A stretch of DNA of 64,000 bases from assembly GCA_949288725.1 (NCBI GenBank), contig CASELF010000063.1:45598-109597 (forward strand), in the 5' to 3' direction. Positions 54,038 through 63,173 of this stretch are shown in pieces. The position numbers were made by a program, and so were the translations under genes. Every line of letters begins with the position of its first letter. The stretch's first letter is position 1. The DNA is from an uncultured bacterium (lineage in GTDB: Bacteria > Cyanobacteriota > Vampirovibrionia > Gastranaerophilales > Gastranaerophilaceae). A model generated the notes under the pieces. That model had not been told where the DNA came from and made no database searches. It was given only the letters and a program-made list of their open reading frames with translations.

Positions 54038-54664
54038 ATGTATTTTAATAAAAAATGTAAAATTACGTTCCTATGTCACGGAGCGACTATATATTCAGAA
54101 GAGGGCAGATTTTCAGATTTAGAAAATTATCCGCCGTTATCCGATTTGGGGGTAACGGAAATGGAAAATTTGTTAGATTATTTAAGAGAAAGAGGCGTTA
54201 AAAATGATGTTATTTACTCTTCTCCATCTGTCAGAACCAGACAATCTGCGTTAATGGTTGCGAAAGCATTTAAAACGGATTATATTACAGTCGATGCGCT
54301 AAAACCTCGTGCTTGCGGCGCGTGGAATGGTTTGACATTATCTCAATTACTTGATAAATATCCAAATGGAGTTGATTCCATGCTTCTTAATCCTGATAAG
54401 GATTTAATGAAGGGGGCTGAAAGTTCAGGAGAATTGATTGCTCGTGTCAAAACAACCATTGAAGGGCTTGTTGAAGAAAATATCGGTAATAGAATAATTA
54501 TTGTTACTCATCCTGAAGTTATTCAGGCTGCTATTTGCGGTGCGCTCGAAATTCCGGCTGATAAACTTCCTAAAATCTTTATCAGAACAGGTAGTGCTAC
54601 TCAAATTAGTTATTTTGAAAATTGGGCAAGTCTTGTTTATTCTGATTATGTACCATTAGGCTAG
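54038..54664 (+). CDS. Histidine-phosphatase-fold protein with altered active site
   Basis: 208 residues of the phosphoglycerate-mutase-like superfamily. The signature Arg-His-Gly is changed to C13-H14-G15 (FLCHGAT). Arg66 (SSPSVRTRQSA) and the second His (H158 in IIIVTHPEVIQA) are retained. The position usually holding the acid of the LxExxxGxWEG motif is Pro90 (LKPRACGAWNG). With the Arg and the proton donor gone the protein may be a weak or non-enzymatic relative. Its stop and that of the convergent radical SAM gene share CTAG. Confidence 0.75.
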   Translation: MYFNKKCKITFLCHGATIYSEEGRFSDLENYPPLSDLGVTEMENLLDYLRERGVKNDVIYSSPSVRTRQSALMVAKAFKTDYITVDALKPRACGAWNGLTLSQLLDKYPNGVDSMLLNPDKDLMKGAESSGELIARVKTTIEGLVEENIGNRIIIVTHPEVIQAAICGALEIPADKLPKIFIRTGSATQISYFENWASLVYSDYVPLG

Positions 54665-56205
54665 AAGTTCAGTAATCGTTTACTTTCTTCTATTAGAAAA
54701 TCTTTTCCGGGGCGAATTGTTATATTTTCCCATGGTAGTTGTTCTGTATAATCATAAGTTTTTAATGCAAAATTGTCAGTATTAATATTAAGGGCTTTGG
54801 CTGCTTTTTTGAAACTGCCAATTTTGCCACCATCTTTATACACTTGAATTAGATAGTCAGTCAGTGTTGAATCTCCTCTTGATAGTACTGCTTGATAGTA
54901 GTCCCATTTGCAACTTGAAACATTAATCTGTACGCCAATTTTCCTTAGTTCTTTTGTGAGAAATTGGATTTTCTTTTCCAGTGTTTTATCAGGTTCTCTG
55001 CCACACCACTGAAATGGTGTATGTGCTTTGGGTACAAAGGTTGAAAATCCGTATGAAATATCGAAACCTTTATGTTTTTGTTTTATTCGTTTGGTAAGAT
55101 TAATAATTTCTTGTATATCATCTTGGGTTTCTGACGGAATTCCAAGCATTCCGTAAAATTTTATTCCTTTCAGACCGCATTCTGCAGCAATATCAATTGC
55201 GCGATGAATTTGCTCCTCTGTCAAATTTTTATTTATAACTTTGCGAAGTCTTTCACTACCTGCTTCAATCGCGAGGGTTAAGTTTTTTTGTCCTGTTTTC
55301 ACAAGTGTATTTATTATTTTAGGCTTAAATGAATCCACACGGAGAGATGACACGCTCATTTCAATTTCTTCACCGGTTTCAATCCTTTTAGATATATAAT
55401 CACAAATATCTTCAAATTTTGGATGGGCAGTTAATTGAGCACCAAGCAGCGCAATTTTCTTAGTGTATTTTAACCCTAAATCTATTGCTGCAATTATTTT
55501 TTCGTATGGCACAAATCTTATTGGCAAGTTAATATATGAAGCAAGGCAAAATCCGCATCTGTTTGCACAGCCTCTTTCAACTTCAATAATAAAAGTGTTT
55601 GGGAAAAACGATTTATCACTTATTATTGGTGTATAAATACATTCCGTAAGTTTCTTAGTAACCTTTTTTATCTCAGTTTGCTCGATAGAAGGTACATAGA
55701 CACCTTCTAACTTGCTAAGCATTTTTAAAATTTCTGCTTTTGATTTGTGTTTATTGTCTTTACATAAATTGATTACTTCTAAGTTTATATCTTCACCGTC
55801 ACCAATTATCATAAAATCATACAATTCTTTATATGGTTCGGGATTTGATGTAATTACAGGCCCGCCTGCAAAAATAAGCGGATAATTTTCCCCTCTGTCT
55901 TTTGCTTTGAAAGGAAATTTATTGTGTTCAAAGAATCTTAAGACTTCCAGAAAATCCATATCAAATGAATTAGATATCCCCACAAGTGAAATTTCATCTC
56001 GCATAATTCTTGTTGTTTTGGAATTTGCATAAACTCTTTCTATATCAACATCTTCTAATTCATCTATTGCTTTAAACAGCCATAAATACCCAAGCGAAGA
56101 CATCGCAAAAGATTCAGGTCCTGGGAAAAAGAACCACATGTTGTAATCATAATCTTTTTTTATCACTCTTTTATATAAAAAGATTTCATTTGTGTTATCA
56201 CTCAA
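54661..56205 (-). CDS. B12-binding-type radical SAM protein
   Basis: 514 residues. A cobalamin-binding-like N-terminal domain (about 60-145, with GISNSFDMDFLEVLRFF and FAGGPVITSNPEPY) is followed by a radical SAM core with the cluster motif RGCANRCGFC (Cys213, Cys217, Cys220), AIEAGSERLRKVINKNL, then GIPSETQDDI. It matches the style of the family related to TIGR03960 widespread in Cyanobacteria and Firmicutes; the reaction is unknown. Two base pairs separate it from the upstream AI-2E gene, so they are co-transcribed. Confidence 0.82.
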   Translation of the reverse strand: MSDNTNEIFLYKRVIKKDYDYNMWFFFPGPESFAMSSLGYLWLFKAIDELEDVDIERVYANSKTTRIMRDEISLVGISNSFDMDFLEVLRFFEHNKFPFKAKDRGENYPLIFAGGPVITSNPEPYKELYDFMIIGDGEDINLEVINLCKDNKHKSKAEILKMLSKLEGVYVPSIEQTEIKKVTKKLTECIYTPIISDKSFFPNTFIIEVERGCANRCGFCLASYINLPIRFVPYEKIIAAIDLGLKYTKKIALLGAQLTAHPKFEDICDYISKRIETGEEIEMSVSSLRVDSFKPKIINTLVKTGQKNLTLAIEAGSERLRKVINKNLTEEQIHRAIDIAAECGLKGIKFYGMLGIPSETQDDIQEIINLTKRIKQKHKGFDISYGFSTFVPKAHTPFQWCGREPDKTLEKKIQFLTKELRKIGVQINVSSCKWDYYQAVLSRGDSTLTDYLIQVYKDGGKIGSFKKAAKALNINTDNFALKTYDYTEQLPWENITIRPGKDFLIEESKRLLNF

Positions 56206-56207
56206 TT

Positions 56208-57269
56208 CTATTCCCCTGTTGGTTCTATAATTATATTATCAGATGTATCTTTTTCATTTATCGGACTAAGGTATAGTTCATCTATAAGCACACATATCGT
56301 AGCCGCAATTGCAGGTGATAAGATTACTCCCCATACGCCTAAAAATTTATCAGCAACAAAGATTGCAACCATTATATTAATCGGGTGTAATCGCATAAAT
56401 TTTCCGAATAAAAACGGTCTTATAATATAATTTGATATTTGCTGAACAAGTATAAATAAAACAATTGCAAGAATAATTTTTACAACTCCAAGTTGATAAC
56501 CTACAAAAATGATAGTTGCTATGGCTATTGTTGGTCCAAGTAACGGAATGATTTCACAAACTCCTGCAATTAAACCTAACAAAATTGGATAATCGATTCC
56601 AAGCAGAGCAACTTCAATCGTAACCATTAAACCAACTGTTATCATTGATAATATTTGTGCTCTTACATAGTTCCCTACTTTTGTAGTTATATTGTACAAT
56701 ATTGCGCCTGCTTTTTGTTTTAGTTTTGGTGGGAAAAACTCAAGAAATTTATCTTTTAAGTAGTCTTTGTCTACAATAATATAATAGATAAACATTGTTA
56801 GCGCTAAAATTACAAAAACCATCTGTCCTGCAGCAAGTGTTACCGTCCAGGATTGAGTAAACAAGTTTTGGGCAAGATTTGTCCCTGTTTGTGCAATATT
56901 GTCTGTTGGTATATAAGAAGCAAGAGTTTTTCCATAAATCGTAGTATGCGTTACTATATTGTATAAAGTATTAATCTTTCTTGGAAGAGTTGTAGCAAAT
57001 AATTCAATTTCTTTGTAGCATGCCAAAACAACCGGTAATAATACTGCCGCAAGTACAATTCCACTAATAGTCAATACGCTCAATGTGGCTATTGCTCTGT
57101 TTTTTATTTTCTTTTCAATAGTATTTACATACGGATTTAAAGCCGCAGCAATTACGTATGATGCAAATAATATCATTAATAATTCCGTTAACTTAGGCAT
57201 AAAAAATAAAACAATTATAATTAGTGCCGTAAAAATAAGTGTCTTTGTATTTAGAACTCTCTTAAGCAA
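56208..57269 (-). CDS. AI-2E family transporter
   Basis: 353 residues with about eight membrane helices, the PerM/YdiK-type fold: conserved LFILVQQISNYIIRPFLFG (quoted partly) and HPINIMVAIFVADKFLGVWG, plus VCEIIPLLGPTIA. Members export signalling molecules or sodium/protons and the substrate here is undetermined. It ends with a short acidic tail and is followed after 2 bp by the radical SAM gene. The start has an AGGAGG ribosome site. Confidence 0.9.
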   Translation of the reverse strand: MLKRVLNTKTLIFTALIIIVLFFMPKLTELLMILFASYVIAAALNPYVNTIEKKIKNRAIATLSVLTISGIVLAAVLLPVVLACYKEIELFATTLPRKINTLYNIVTHTTIYGKTLASYIPTDNIAQTGTNLAQNLFTQSWTVTLAAGQMVFVILALTMFIYYIIVDKDYLKDKFLEFFPPKLKQKAGAILYNITTKVGNYVRAQILSMITVGLMVTIEVALLGIDYPILLGLIAGVCEIIPLLGPTIAIATIIFVGYQLGVVKIILAIVLFILVQQISNYIIRPFLFGKFMRLHPINIMVAIFVADKFLGVWGVILSPAIAATICVLIDELYLSPINEKDTSDNIIIEPTGE

Positions 57270-57573
57270 AATATACCTCCTCTTGCCTGAAAATGTTTGT
57301 TATTATCTTACTATAAATGTAGGGTATTGTGTAATGTAAAATTTAAAAATTTATTGAAAAATGGTTAAAATCTGCAATTTACATGGCATTTGGCAATATT
57401 TCGGAAACCCTTATGAATATTGAATTAAATACTTTGTTATATAAAAAGTATATACTCAAAACCTGTGTTTTTTGTAACATAACTTAACATGATGACAACA
57501 AAAAGGCAATTATTATAAAACGAAATACTTTATATAATTACGAGGACAAATAACATAAGGATTTAATGAGACA
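57270..57573. other. Intergenic region, 304 bp
   Basis: AT-rich spacer between the divergent AI-2E and coiled-coil genes. It contains the copy-3 promoter motif at 57506-57536. A further AAATACTTTG at 57428 and an inverted AAAAGTATATACT at about 57444 are partial likenesses of that motif. No other gene or RNA seen. Confidence 0.6.
57506..57536 (+). promoter_or_regulatory. Shared bipartite promoter-like motif, copy 3
   Basis: GCAATT (57506-57511), 15 nt, ACTTTATATA (57527-57536), then ATTACGAGG. Start of transcription would be about 57541, giving a leader of about 33 nt to the ATG at 57574, similar to copies 1 and 2. Confidence 0.6.
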
Positions 57574-58173
57574 ATGGGTTTCTTACTAGGAGCATTTGGA
57601 AAATTGATGGCGGGCCGAAGGGTCAGAGACTTACAAGCCCGTATGATGCGTGTCCAGTCTAAAGCTAGACGCGTAACTCGTCAAGTTGAACAAATGAGTA
57701 AAAATTTAGAATCCATGAAGAAGATGGAATTAAATAATTTATCTTCTAGTATGCAATTTGCTAACCTTATGATGCCTGGAATGATTAATTCTCAATTGGC
57801 TCAACAGGGAATAGGAACTACCAATCAGACATTATTGAATGGTATGGCTGGCGGACTTAATGCCAATAGTTTAAATCAACAGTTAAGTACTCAAGATCAG
57901 GCATATATGGCAGCCTTCAGCAACATGAAAACACAAATGGCTGCTAGCAACGAAATGATTATTTCTCAAATGAAGTCTCAAATCGAAGAGAAATACGAAA
58001 ATATGAACGATATAATGCTGGAACCTTTGAAAATGGAAGAAGATTCCTTGCAGACAGAAAAGGATTCATTGGAATCTCAAATCCAAATCGCACAAGCAGA
58101 TTACGAGGCTTGCAAGAAGATGGAACAAGCAGATGCCAAGAACCTCGCTCCAAACTACACTGGCGCAGCATAG
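57574..58173 (+). CDS. Met/Gln-rich coiled-coil hypothetical protein, 199 aa (lineage-specific)
   Basis: Begins MGFLLGAFGKLMAGRRVRDL, a short amphipathic start, then a basic helix (about 15-60), a Met/Asn/Gln-rich middle (SMQFANLMMPGMINSQLAQQ), and a C-terminal acidic coiled coil (KYENMNDIMLEPLKMEEDSL to about residue 185). No signal peptide, no known domain. The low-complexity middle between two coiled coils resembles structural or secreted filament-like proteins in outline only. Its base composition is richer in GC at the 5' end than the neighbours. It has the copy-3 promoter and its own terminator, so it is a single-gene unit. Confidence 0.65.
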   Translation: MGFLLGAFGKLMAGRRVRDLQARMMRVQSKARRVTRQVEQMSKNLESMKKMELNNLSSSMQFANLMMPGMINSQLAQQGIGTTNQTLLNGMAGGLNANSLNQQLSTQDQAYMAAFSNMKTQMAASNEMIISQMKSQIEEKYENMNDIMLEPLKMEEDSLQTEKDSLESQIQIAQADYEACKKMEQADAKNLAPNYTGAA

Positions 58174-58192
58174 AAAATGGAATGAATATAAC

Positions 58193-58230
58193 AAGACCGG
58201 CTCTCAATTTGAAAGCCGGTCTTTTGATTT
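58193..58230. terminator. Bidirectional intrinsic terminator
   Basis: A 10-bp perfect stem AAGACCGGCT/AGCCGGTCTT with an 11-nt loop and a T-run, between the convergent coiled-coil and proS genes. Confidence 0.9.
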
Positions 58231-58243
58231 TATAATTTTTAGT

Positions 58244-60004
58244 TTACTTTATATTCTTAACTGCTTCAATTACTCGTTTTACAACTTCTTCCGGTTTTAT
58301 TGTTTCTTTTTCACCTGTTTGACGAGTAACAAATTCAACATTCCCTTCTTGAATAGTTTTTCCTACTGTTATTCTATAAGGGAATCCTATCAAATCAGCA
58401 TCTTTGAATTTTACGCCAGGGCGTTCATCTCTATCATCAATTACTGCTTCAACTCCATTATCAAGAAGTTCTTTATATATTTTTTCAGCAACACTCATTT
58501 GAAGTTCATCTTTTGTACTTACAGGAACAACAATTACATGATATGGAGCAATAGCAAGAGGCCATTTTATACCCCAATCGTCATGGTGAGCCTCTACTGC
58601 GGCTGCTGCTGTTCTGGTAACACCAATTCCGTAGCAACCCATAATATATGGTTTTGCTTTTCCATCGGCATCAAGATATACAGCATTCATTGGTTTAGAA
58701 TATTTTGTACCTAATTGGAATATATTTCCAACTTCAATACCTCTTGTAACTTTTAGCGGCTTACCACATTGAGGACATAATTCACCTGCCTCAACAAGTC
58801 TTATGTCTGTAACAATTTCAGGTAAATCAATTTCACTTCCAAAATTAGCCCCTACCATATGAACATCATTTTTATTTATTCCGACTACAAAATTTTTCAT
58901 TTCTTTTATAGTTTCGTCTGCAACAACTACAATTTTGTTTTCGCCATATTTTGCAAGCGGCTTTTTATTCTCATCGACTGGTCCAATAAAACCAGGTACT
59001 GCGCTAAATCCGTTTTCTTCCATGATTTCTTGAATTTCACCTGATGTCGCAATTCTTATATCTACTCCGCCAACTGCATTCATTAATTTGGTTTCTTCAA
59101 CCTGTTTATCACCTCTGATTAGCGCAAGTACAGGCTTTTTATCAACAATGTAAACCAATGTCTTTAAAATTATAGATGGTGGTACATCTAAATATTTACA
59201 AAGTTCTTCTATTGAATGAGTATTTGGTGTATCAACGATTTTTACAGAAGCGAAATTCCCAACAGTTTGTGCTTGAGGCAACTTTGACACAGCATGATTT
59301 GAATTTGCTGAATAATCACAACTATCACAATAGAAAACATCATTTTCTCCTGCATCTGTATCTGTTATTACCATAAATTCATGAGATACACTTCCTCCAA
59401 TTGCTCCGGAATCAGATTGAACGGCTTTTGTATCTAAACCGCATCTTTTAAATATTCTTGTGTACGCATCCCACATGTTTTGGTATTCTTTATCCAAATC
59501 TTCTTGTGAAGTTGCAAAACTATAAGCATCTTTCATTATAAATTCACGACCTCTTAATAAACCAAAACGAGGGCGAACTTCATCTCTGAATTTTGATTGT
59601 ATTTGATATAAGTTTGCAGGTAATTGCTTGTAGGATTTTAAAATATCACGAGCAATTGATGTAATAATTTCTTCGTGAGTAGGTCCCAAACACATTTCTC
59701 TGTTGTGTCGGTCTCTCAATCTCATAAGTTCTTTACCATAAGCGTCCCAGCGTCCTGATTCAACCCATAATTCTTTTGGTTGAACAAATGGCATTAGTAA
59801 CTCTTGAGCACCTGCATTATCCATTTCTTCTCTGATAATATTTTCAACCTTTTTCAAAACTCTCCACATTAGGGGTAAAAAAGTGTAAACTCCTGATGTT
59901 AATTTCTTTATGTATCCTGCTCTTGCAAGCATTTTATGAGATACAACCTCAGCATCTGAAGGAAATTCTCTCAATGTTTGCACAAATATTTTTGACATTT
60001 TCAT
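58244..60004 (-). CDS. proS: Prolyl-tRNA synthetase
   Basis: Charges tRNA-Pro. I place the start at the ATG at 60004, nine bases after AGAGGA; the ORF extends nine codons further upstream without a ribosome site. 586 residues, the bacterial ProS type with class II motif 1 (LMPFVQPKELWVESGRW), motif 2 FRDEVRPRFGLLRGREF, the YbaK-like editing insert (about 220-390), motif 3 GCYGIGVTRTAAAAVEAHHD and an anticodon-binding domain ending KPEEVVKRVIEAV. Between the two, APYHVIVVPVSTKDE marks the C-terminal domain start. Confidence 0.95.
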   Translation of the reverse strand: MKMSKIFVQTLREFPSDAEVVSHKMLARAGYIKKLTSGVYTFLPLMWRVLKKVENIIREEMDNAGAQELLMPFVQPKELWVESGRWDAYGKELMRLRDRHNREMCLGPTHEEIITSIARDILKSYKQLPANLYQIQSKFRDEVRPRFGLLRGREFIMKDAYSFATSQEDLDKEYQNMWDAYTRIFKRCGLDTKAVQSDSGAIGGSVSHEFMVITDTDAGENDVFYCDSCDYSANSNHAVSKLPQAQTVGNFASVKIVDTPNTHSIEELCKYLDVPPSIILKTLVYIVDKKPVLALIRGDKQVEETKLMNAVGGVDIRIATSGEIQEIMEENGFSAVPGFIGPVDENKKPLAKYGENKIVVVADETIKEMKNFVVGINKNDVHMVGANFGSEIDLPEIVTDIRLVEAGELCPQCGKPLKVTRGIEVGNIFQLGTKYSKPMNAVYLDADGKAKPYIMGCYGIGVTRTAAAAVEAHHDDWGIKWPLAIAPYHVIVVPVSTKDELQMSVAEKIYKELLDNGVEAVIDDRDERPGVKFKDADLIGFPYRITVGKTIQEGNVEFVTRQTGEKETIKPEEVVKRVIEAVKNIK

Positions 60005-60056
60005 AATTTGTATTCCTCTTATCTTTTTCAATGTTTTTATGTTAGCACAAACATGG

Positions 60057-60977
60057 TTATTTCAACTTACTAAGTTCATTTTTTGCTTTTGTAAGCGGTA
60101 TTGAAAGTGTTTTATGATTTTTTATTGCGCGTTCAAGATATTCTTTGCATTCAGGATTTTGAGCTTTGCTATGAGCCAAGTATGCTAAATAATCCAAATC
60201 CCCGGTCTCCTCACATTGAGCAAGTGCTTCTTTTGAATATTTTATAGCGTTTTCGTAATCTTGCTCTTTTAGTAATATACGAACTAATATTTCATAGGCT
60301 TCTGTGTCGTATGGATTTAGTTCAATTGTTTTTTCTAAGTTGTAAACGGCACCTTCTAAATTGCCTGTTTCATTATCTATAACCGCTAAATTATAATAAG
60401 CCCAACTGTAATCAGGCGACAATTCCAAAACTTTATTAAATTTTTCTTTTGCCGAATCTAAATCTCCTAATTCTTTAAATATATTTCCAATATAAAAATG
60501 AGCATAAATATCTTCATCATTTATATCAATTGTCATTTGGAAATTTTCAATTGCTTTTATGTAATCTCTGGTTTTAAAGTAGATTAGCCCCAAATTAAAA
60601 TATGAATTAGAATCTTGCGGGTCTTCTTTTAAAATATTTTCAAAGGATTTAATTGCCTTATCATATTCCTTCAATTCCGTATACACAAGTCCTAAGTTGT
60701 ATGTTGAATCTATTGAATCAGGAGAGATTTCCAATGCCTTCAGGTAAGATTCTTTTGCTTTTGGAAAATCTTTTAACTTTTCATACACAATTCCCAAATT
60801 ATAAAAAATTCCATCATCTTCAGGAAAATGTTTTGACAAATATAACAAATGCTGTAACGCTTCTTCATTAAATCCAAAATCCATAAGAAGAACAGCCAAC
60901 TTTCTTCTTGCTTGAAAATTAGTGCTGTCCTCCTTAATAAGATTTTGTAATTCTTCTATTCTATCTAATTTTGACAT
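60057..60977 (-). CDS. TPR-repeat protein, 306 aa
   Basis: Six or more tandem tetratricopeptide repeats of 34 residues fill the sequence from about residue 20 to 260, with consensus fragments such as AKESYLKALEISPDSIDSTY and AIKSFENILKEDPQDSNSYF. No signal peptide, so it is probably a cytoplasmic scaffold. It starts 5 bp before the secreted-protein gene downstream on the same strand ends its spacing (gap 5 bp from the upstream gene at 60983), so they are co-transcribed. Confidence 0.85.
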   Translation of the reverse strand: MSKLDRIEELQNLIKEDSTNFQARRKLAVLLMDFGFNEEALQHLLYLSKHFPEDDGIFYNLGIVYEKLKDFPKAKESYLKALEISPDSIDSTYNLGLVYTELKEYDKAIKSFENILKEDPQDSNSYFNLGLIYFKTRDYIKAIENFQMTIDINDEDIYAHFYIGNIFKELGDLDSAKEKFNKVLELSPDYSWAYYNLAVIDNETGNLEGAVYNLEKTIELNPYDTEAYEILVRILLKEQDYENAIKYSKEALAQCEETGDLDYLAYLAHSKAQNPECKEYLERAIKNHKTLSIPLTKAKNELSKLK

Positions 60978-60982
60978 TTTAA

Positions 60983-61660
60983 CTAAATAACCGGAACATC
61001 AATTGGGTCAACCAGAATAACATTCAGAATTTCGTCTTTTGGAATACTTACATGTTTTCCTTTTTTAATCATATCGGCAATACTTCCATATACGAAATAT
61101 CCTGCAGTACCTATAGCACCGCCAAATGCACTTATCGGAACAGTTACATATTGCCATCCTGTATCGTTAGCAATGTCTTTTCCCCAATCGATACTATTTC
61201 TTGTTATATCTGCTGATTTTGAACAAGTTTGTTTCCACGCATCTCCGTAACCTCTTGTTGTTGTGATACCACCATCATAGGTCATATCAGATCTTCCTAC
61301 GACATTCAATGTCAATGGTAATTGTCTACCGTTTGGTGTGACTACGTGATCAAAATTCATATATAATACTGCGCCTTTTGACATTCTTTTAGGCATTTGT
61401 ATTGCTTTTATATCGCCTCTTACAATTGAACCTGCCGGCAAAATTACATCATTATCTTTTGTCTGATCAGAAACTAACATTGCTGAAAAACTGTTACCTG
61501 CGGTATTTACAGATGTATCAATGCTGTTTAGCATTTTTAATTGTAAATTTGTTCCTGCTGGCATTCTTTTTGTTTTAGCATTTCCGCTAAAAGGAGCGGC
61601 ATAAACTAATTGTGCACTCAATAGAATTGTAAGTATAGTTGCTATTATTTTTGATTTCAT
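60983..61660 (-). CDS. Secreted hypothetical protein, 225 aa
   Basis: Signal peptide (hydrophobic residues 6-20, cleavage after VYAA at about residue 22) followed by a beta-rich region. The segment MPAGTNLQLKMLNSIDTSVN then DNDVILPAGSIVRGDI resembles the TrbI/VirB10-type beta-barrel pattern found in other exported proteins, without the rest of such a system. The C-terminal half has a glycine-rich hydrophobic stretch (PISAFGGAIGTAGYFVYGSI), perhaps membrane-associated. Function unknown. It has its own promoter and precedes the TPR gene by 5 bp. Confidence 0.7.
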   Translation of the reverse strand: MKSKIIATILTILLSAQLVYAAPFSGNAKTKRMPAGTNLQLKMLNSIDTSVNTAGNSFSAMLVSDQTKDNDVILPAGSIVRGDIKAIQMPKRMSKGAVLYMNFDHVVTPNGRQLPLTLNVVGRSDMTYDGGITTTRGYGDAWKQTCSKSADITRNSIDWGKDIANDTGWQYVTVPISAFGGAIGTAGYFVYGSIADMIKKGKHVSIPKDEILNVILVDPIDVPVI

Positions 61661-61687
61661 AATATATCCCTCTTTCTTATCTCGTTC

Positions 61688-61716
61688 ATTCTAGCATATT
61701 TTACTATTTTTGTTAA
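61688..61716 (-). promoter_or_regulatory. Housekeeping-type promoter of the secreted-protein gene
   Basis: Minus strand: TTAACA (61716-61711), 17-nt spacer, TAGAAT (61693-61688). Predicted start about 61681, 21 nt before the ATG at 61660 with AGAGGG between. Confidence 0.6.
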
Positions 61717-61740
61717 GACTTTGTATTAAAATCTTAATAA

Positions 61741-61850
61741 TAAAAAAAAGCCTCAAATGAGGCTGATTAAATTAAAAATAGCTGGAAGTATGAAAAAGAT
61801 TATCTATATTAAAACCCGCATTAAAGTTTTTTAAAATTAGTAACAGGGGG
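61741..61850 (-). ncRNA. Candidate small RNA, about 110 nt
   Basis: Minus strand: -35 TTCATA (61886-61881), 18-nt spacer, -10 TATAAT (61862-61857), predicted start near 61850 (CCCCCTG), and a terminator at the 3' end (AGCCTCA-AA-TGAGGCT stem, 61764-61749, followed by eight T). No ORF longer than about 12 codons. The terminator precedes the next gene's own promoter, so it does not belong to that gene's leader. Confidence 0.4.
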
Positions 61851-61973
61851 AATTTTATTATAGATAAGTTGGTAATTTATTATGAAAATTTATTTAAAGT
61901 TTGAAAAATTAACATGATTATTGTAATATTACTCTGTTAAATTATATTTTATGTTTATATAAAGAAAGGGTAT

Positions 61974-62777
61974 ATGATGGAAATATTAGATAAAGCGGAT
62001 ATTGGTGTATTTGGCGGTTCAGGATTTTATAATTTCTTGGATGATATAGAAGAAGTTTGCGTTGAAACTCCTTATGGAAAAACCAGCGACAACGTATTTA
62101 TCGGAAAAATAGGGAATCAAAGAGTTGCATTTATGCCAAGACATGGCAGAAATCATTCTATTCCGCCACACCTTGTTAATTTCAGAGCAAATGTTTGGGC
62201 GATGAAACACCTTGGTTGTAAACGTGTAATTTCACCTTGCGCTGCAGGAAGTTTACAAAAAGATGTTAAACCAGGCGATTTTGTTATTTGTGATCAATTT
62301 GTTGATTGGACAGATGGCAGAAAAACTACTTTTTATGAAGGTCCTGTTGTCCAACACCCTTCTCCTGCTGATCCATATTGTCCTGAATTACGTGATTTGG
62401 CAATAAAAACAGGTAAGGAATTAGGGATTACAATTCATGAAACAGGAACTGTTGTTGTAATTAATGGTCCTAGATTTTCTACTAAAGCAGAATCTGCTTT
62501 CTTTACAAAACAAGGATGGCAGGTTATCAATATGACTGCCTTTCCTGAAGCATATTTGGTTAAAGAACTTAATATGTGTCCATTGAATATTTCATTGATT
62601 ACAGACTATGATGCAGGTTTAGTTGGAGATGTTCCTCCTGTTTCTCACGATGCTGTTATGAAAGTGTTTAACGATAACCTTACTAAATTGAAATCTTTGT
62701 TATTCACTATGATTGAAAAAATTCCACAAGAGGCTGTAAACTGCGAATGTGGTAAATGTGCGAAATTAGATTTATAA
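61974..62777 (+). CDS. mtnP: S-methyl-5'-thioadenosine phosphorylase
   Basis: Phosphorolyses methylthioadenosine to adenine and methylthioribose-1-phosphate in methionine/polyamine salvage. 267 residues of the PNP/MTAP family. ADIGVFGGSGFYNFL at the N terminus, phosphate-binding RHGRNHSIPPH, ISPCAAGSLQKDVKPGD and the substrate loop INMTAFPEAYL (MTAP-type Met-Thr context). Start is ATGATG; the second ATG (61977) is better spaced from AAAGGG. The C-terminal CECGKCAKLDL is an added Cys cluster. It leads an apparent rightward set with the YggT genes. Confidence 0.94.
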   Translation: MMEILDKADIGVFGGSGFYNFLDDIEEVCVETPYGKTSDNVFIGKIGNQRVAFMPRHGRNHSIPPHLVNFRANVWAMKHLGCKRVISPCAAGSLQKDVKPGDFVICDQFVDWTDGRKTTFYEGPVVQHPSPADPYCPELRDLAIKTGKELGITIHETGTVVVINGPRFSTKAESAFFTKQGWQVINMTAFPEAYLVKELNMCPLNISLITDYDAGLVGDVPPVSHDAVMKVFNDNLTKLKSLLFTMIEKIPQEAVNCECGKCAKLDL

Positions 62778-62798
62778 TTTCATTTAAAGGGTAATTTT

Positions 62799-63173
62799 AT
62801 GAGTAAATTTATTTTGATACTTGATAGGGTAGTTAATCTTTATATGTATTATGTCGGGCTTGCCTGCCTTTTATCTTGGGTACCAAATATTAATCCTGAT
62901 TACCCTCTGTTTCATTTTATATTTTTATCAACGGGATTTTATATTTTACCGCCGTTTTTAGGTTTTATATTTGCGCCGTTGTTTATTATGGTATTATGTG
63001 CCTTACTTTCTGTCGGGTTGGGTAAATTATATATTAAGTTGAACAAAGATAAGGTTCCTCATATTATGATTATGTCCCCTGACGAATTCTTTGCAAAAAT
63101 GGAGCAGGAAAAAGCAAAAGCAGATAAAATTAAAGATAAGGATGATAATAATGATAGCTCTCAAAATTCTTGA
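62799..63173 (+). CDS. YggT-like membrane protein with charged tail, 124 aa
   Basis: Two membrane helices: CLLSWVPNINPDYP then LGFIFAPLFIMVLCALL. The opening segment (LLSWVPNIN) matches the YggT/CcB4 motif (R-x-LLSWxPxIN) and is followed by a looser second part lacking the GGIDISP signature. The C terminus (residues 95-124) is a charged, probably cytosolic tail. It is a diverged partner of the canonical YggT that follows. It overlaps that gene by 23 bp. Confidence 0.7.
   Translation: MSKFILILDRVVNLYMYYVGLACLLSWVPNINPDYPLFHFIFLSTGFYILPPFLGFIFAPLFIMVLCALLSVGLGKLYIKLNKDKVPHIMIMSPDEFFAKMEQEKAKADKIKDKDDNNDSSQNS

Larger units (their letters stand above)
61661..61973. other. Intergenic region, 313 bp, between divergent genes
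   Basis: Holds the promoter of the secreted protein (61688-61716), an orphan leftward terminator (61741-61764) and a TATAAT box at 61857-61862 with a plausible -35 box. Together these suggest a small leftward RNA. The mtnP promoter lies in its last 60 bp (an ATATTTTATGTTTATAT-like stretch), not resolved further. Confidence 0.6.

Noticed and set aside
63091..63150. Longer start of the second YggT gene
   Set aside because: The added 20 residues are almost all Lys, Gln and Arg because they are the shifted reading of the charged tail of the previous gene.
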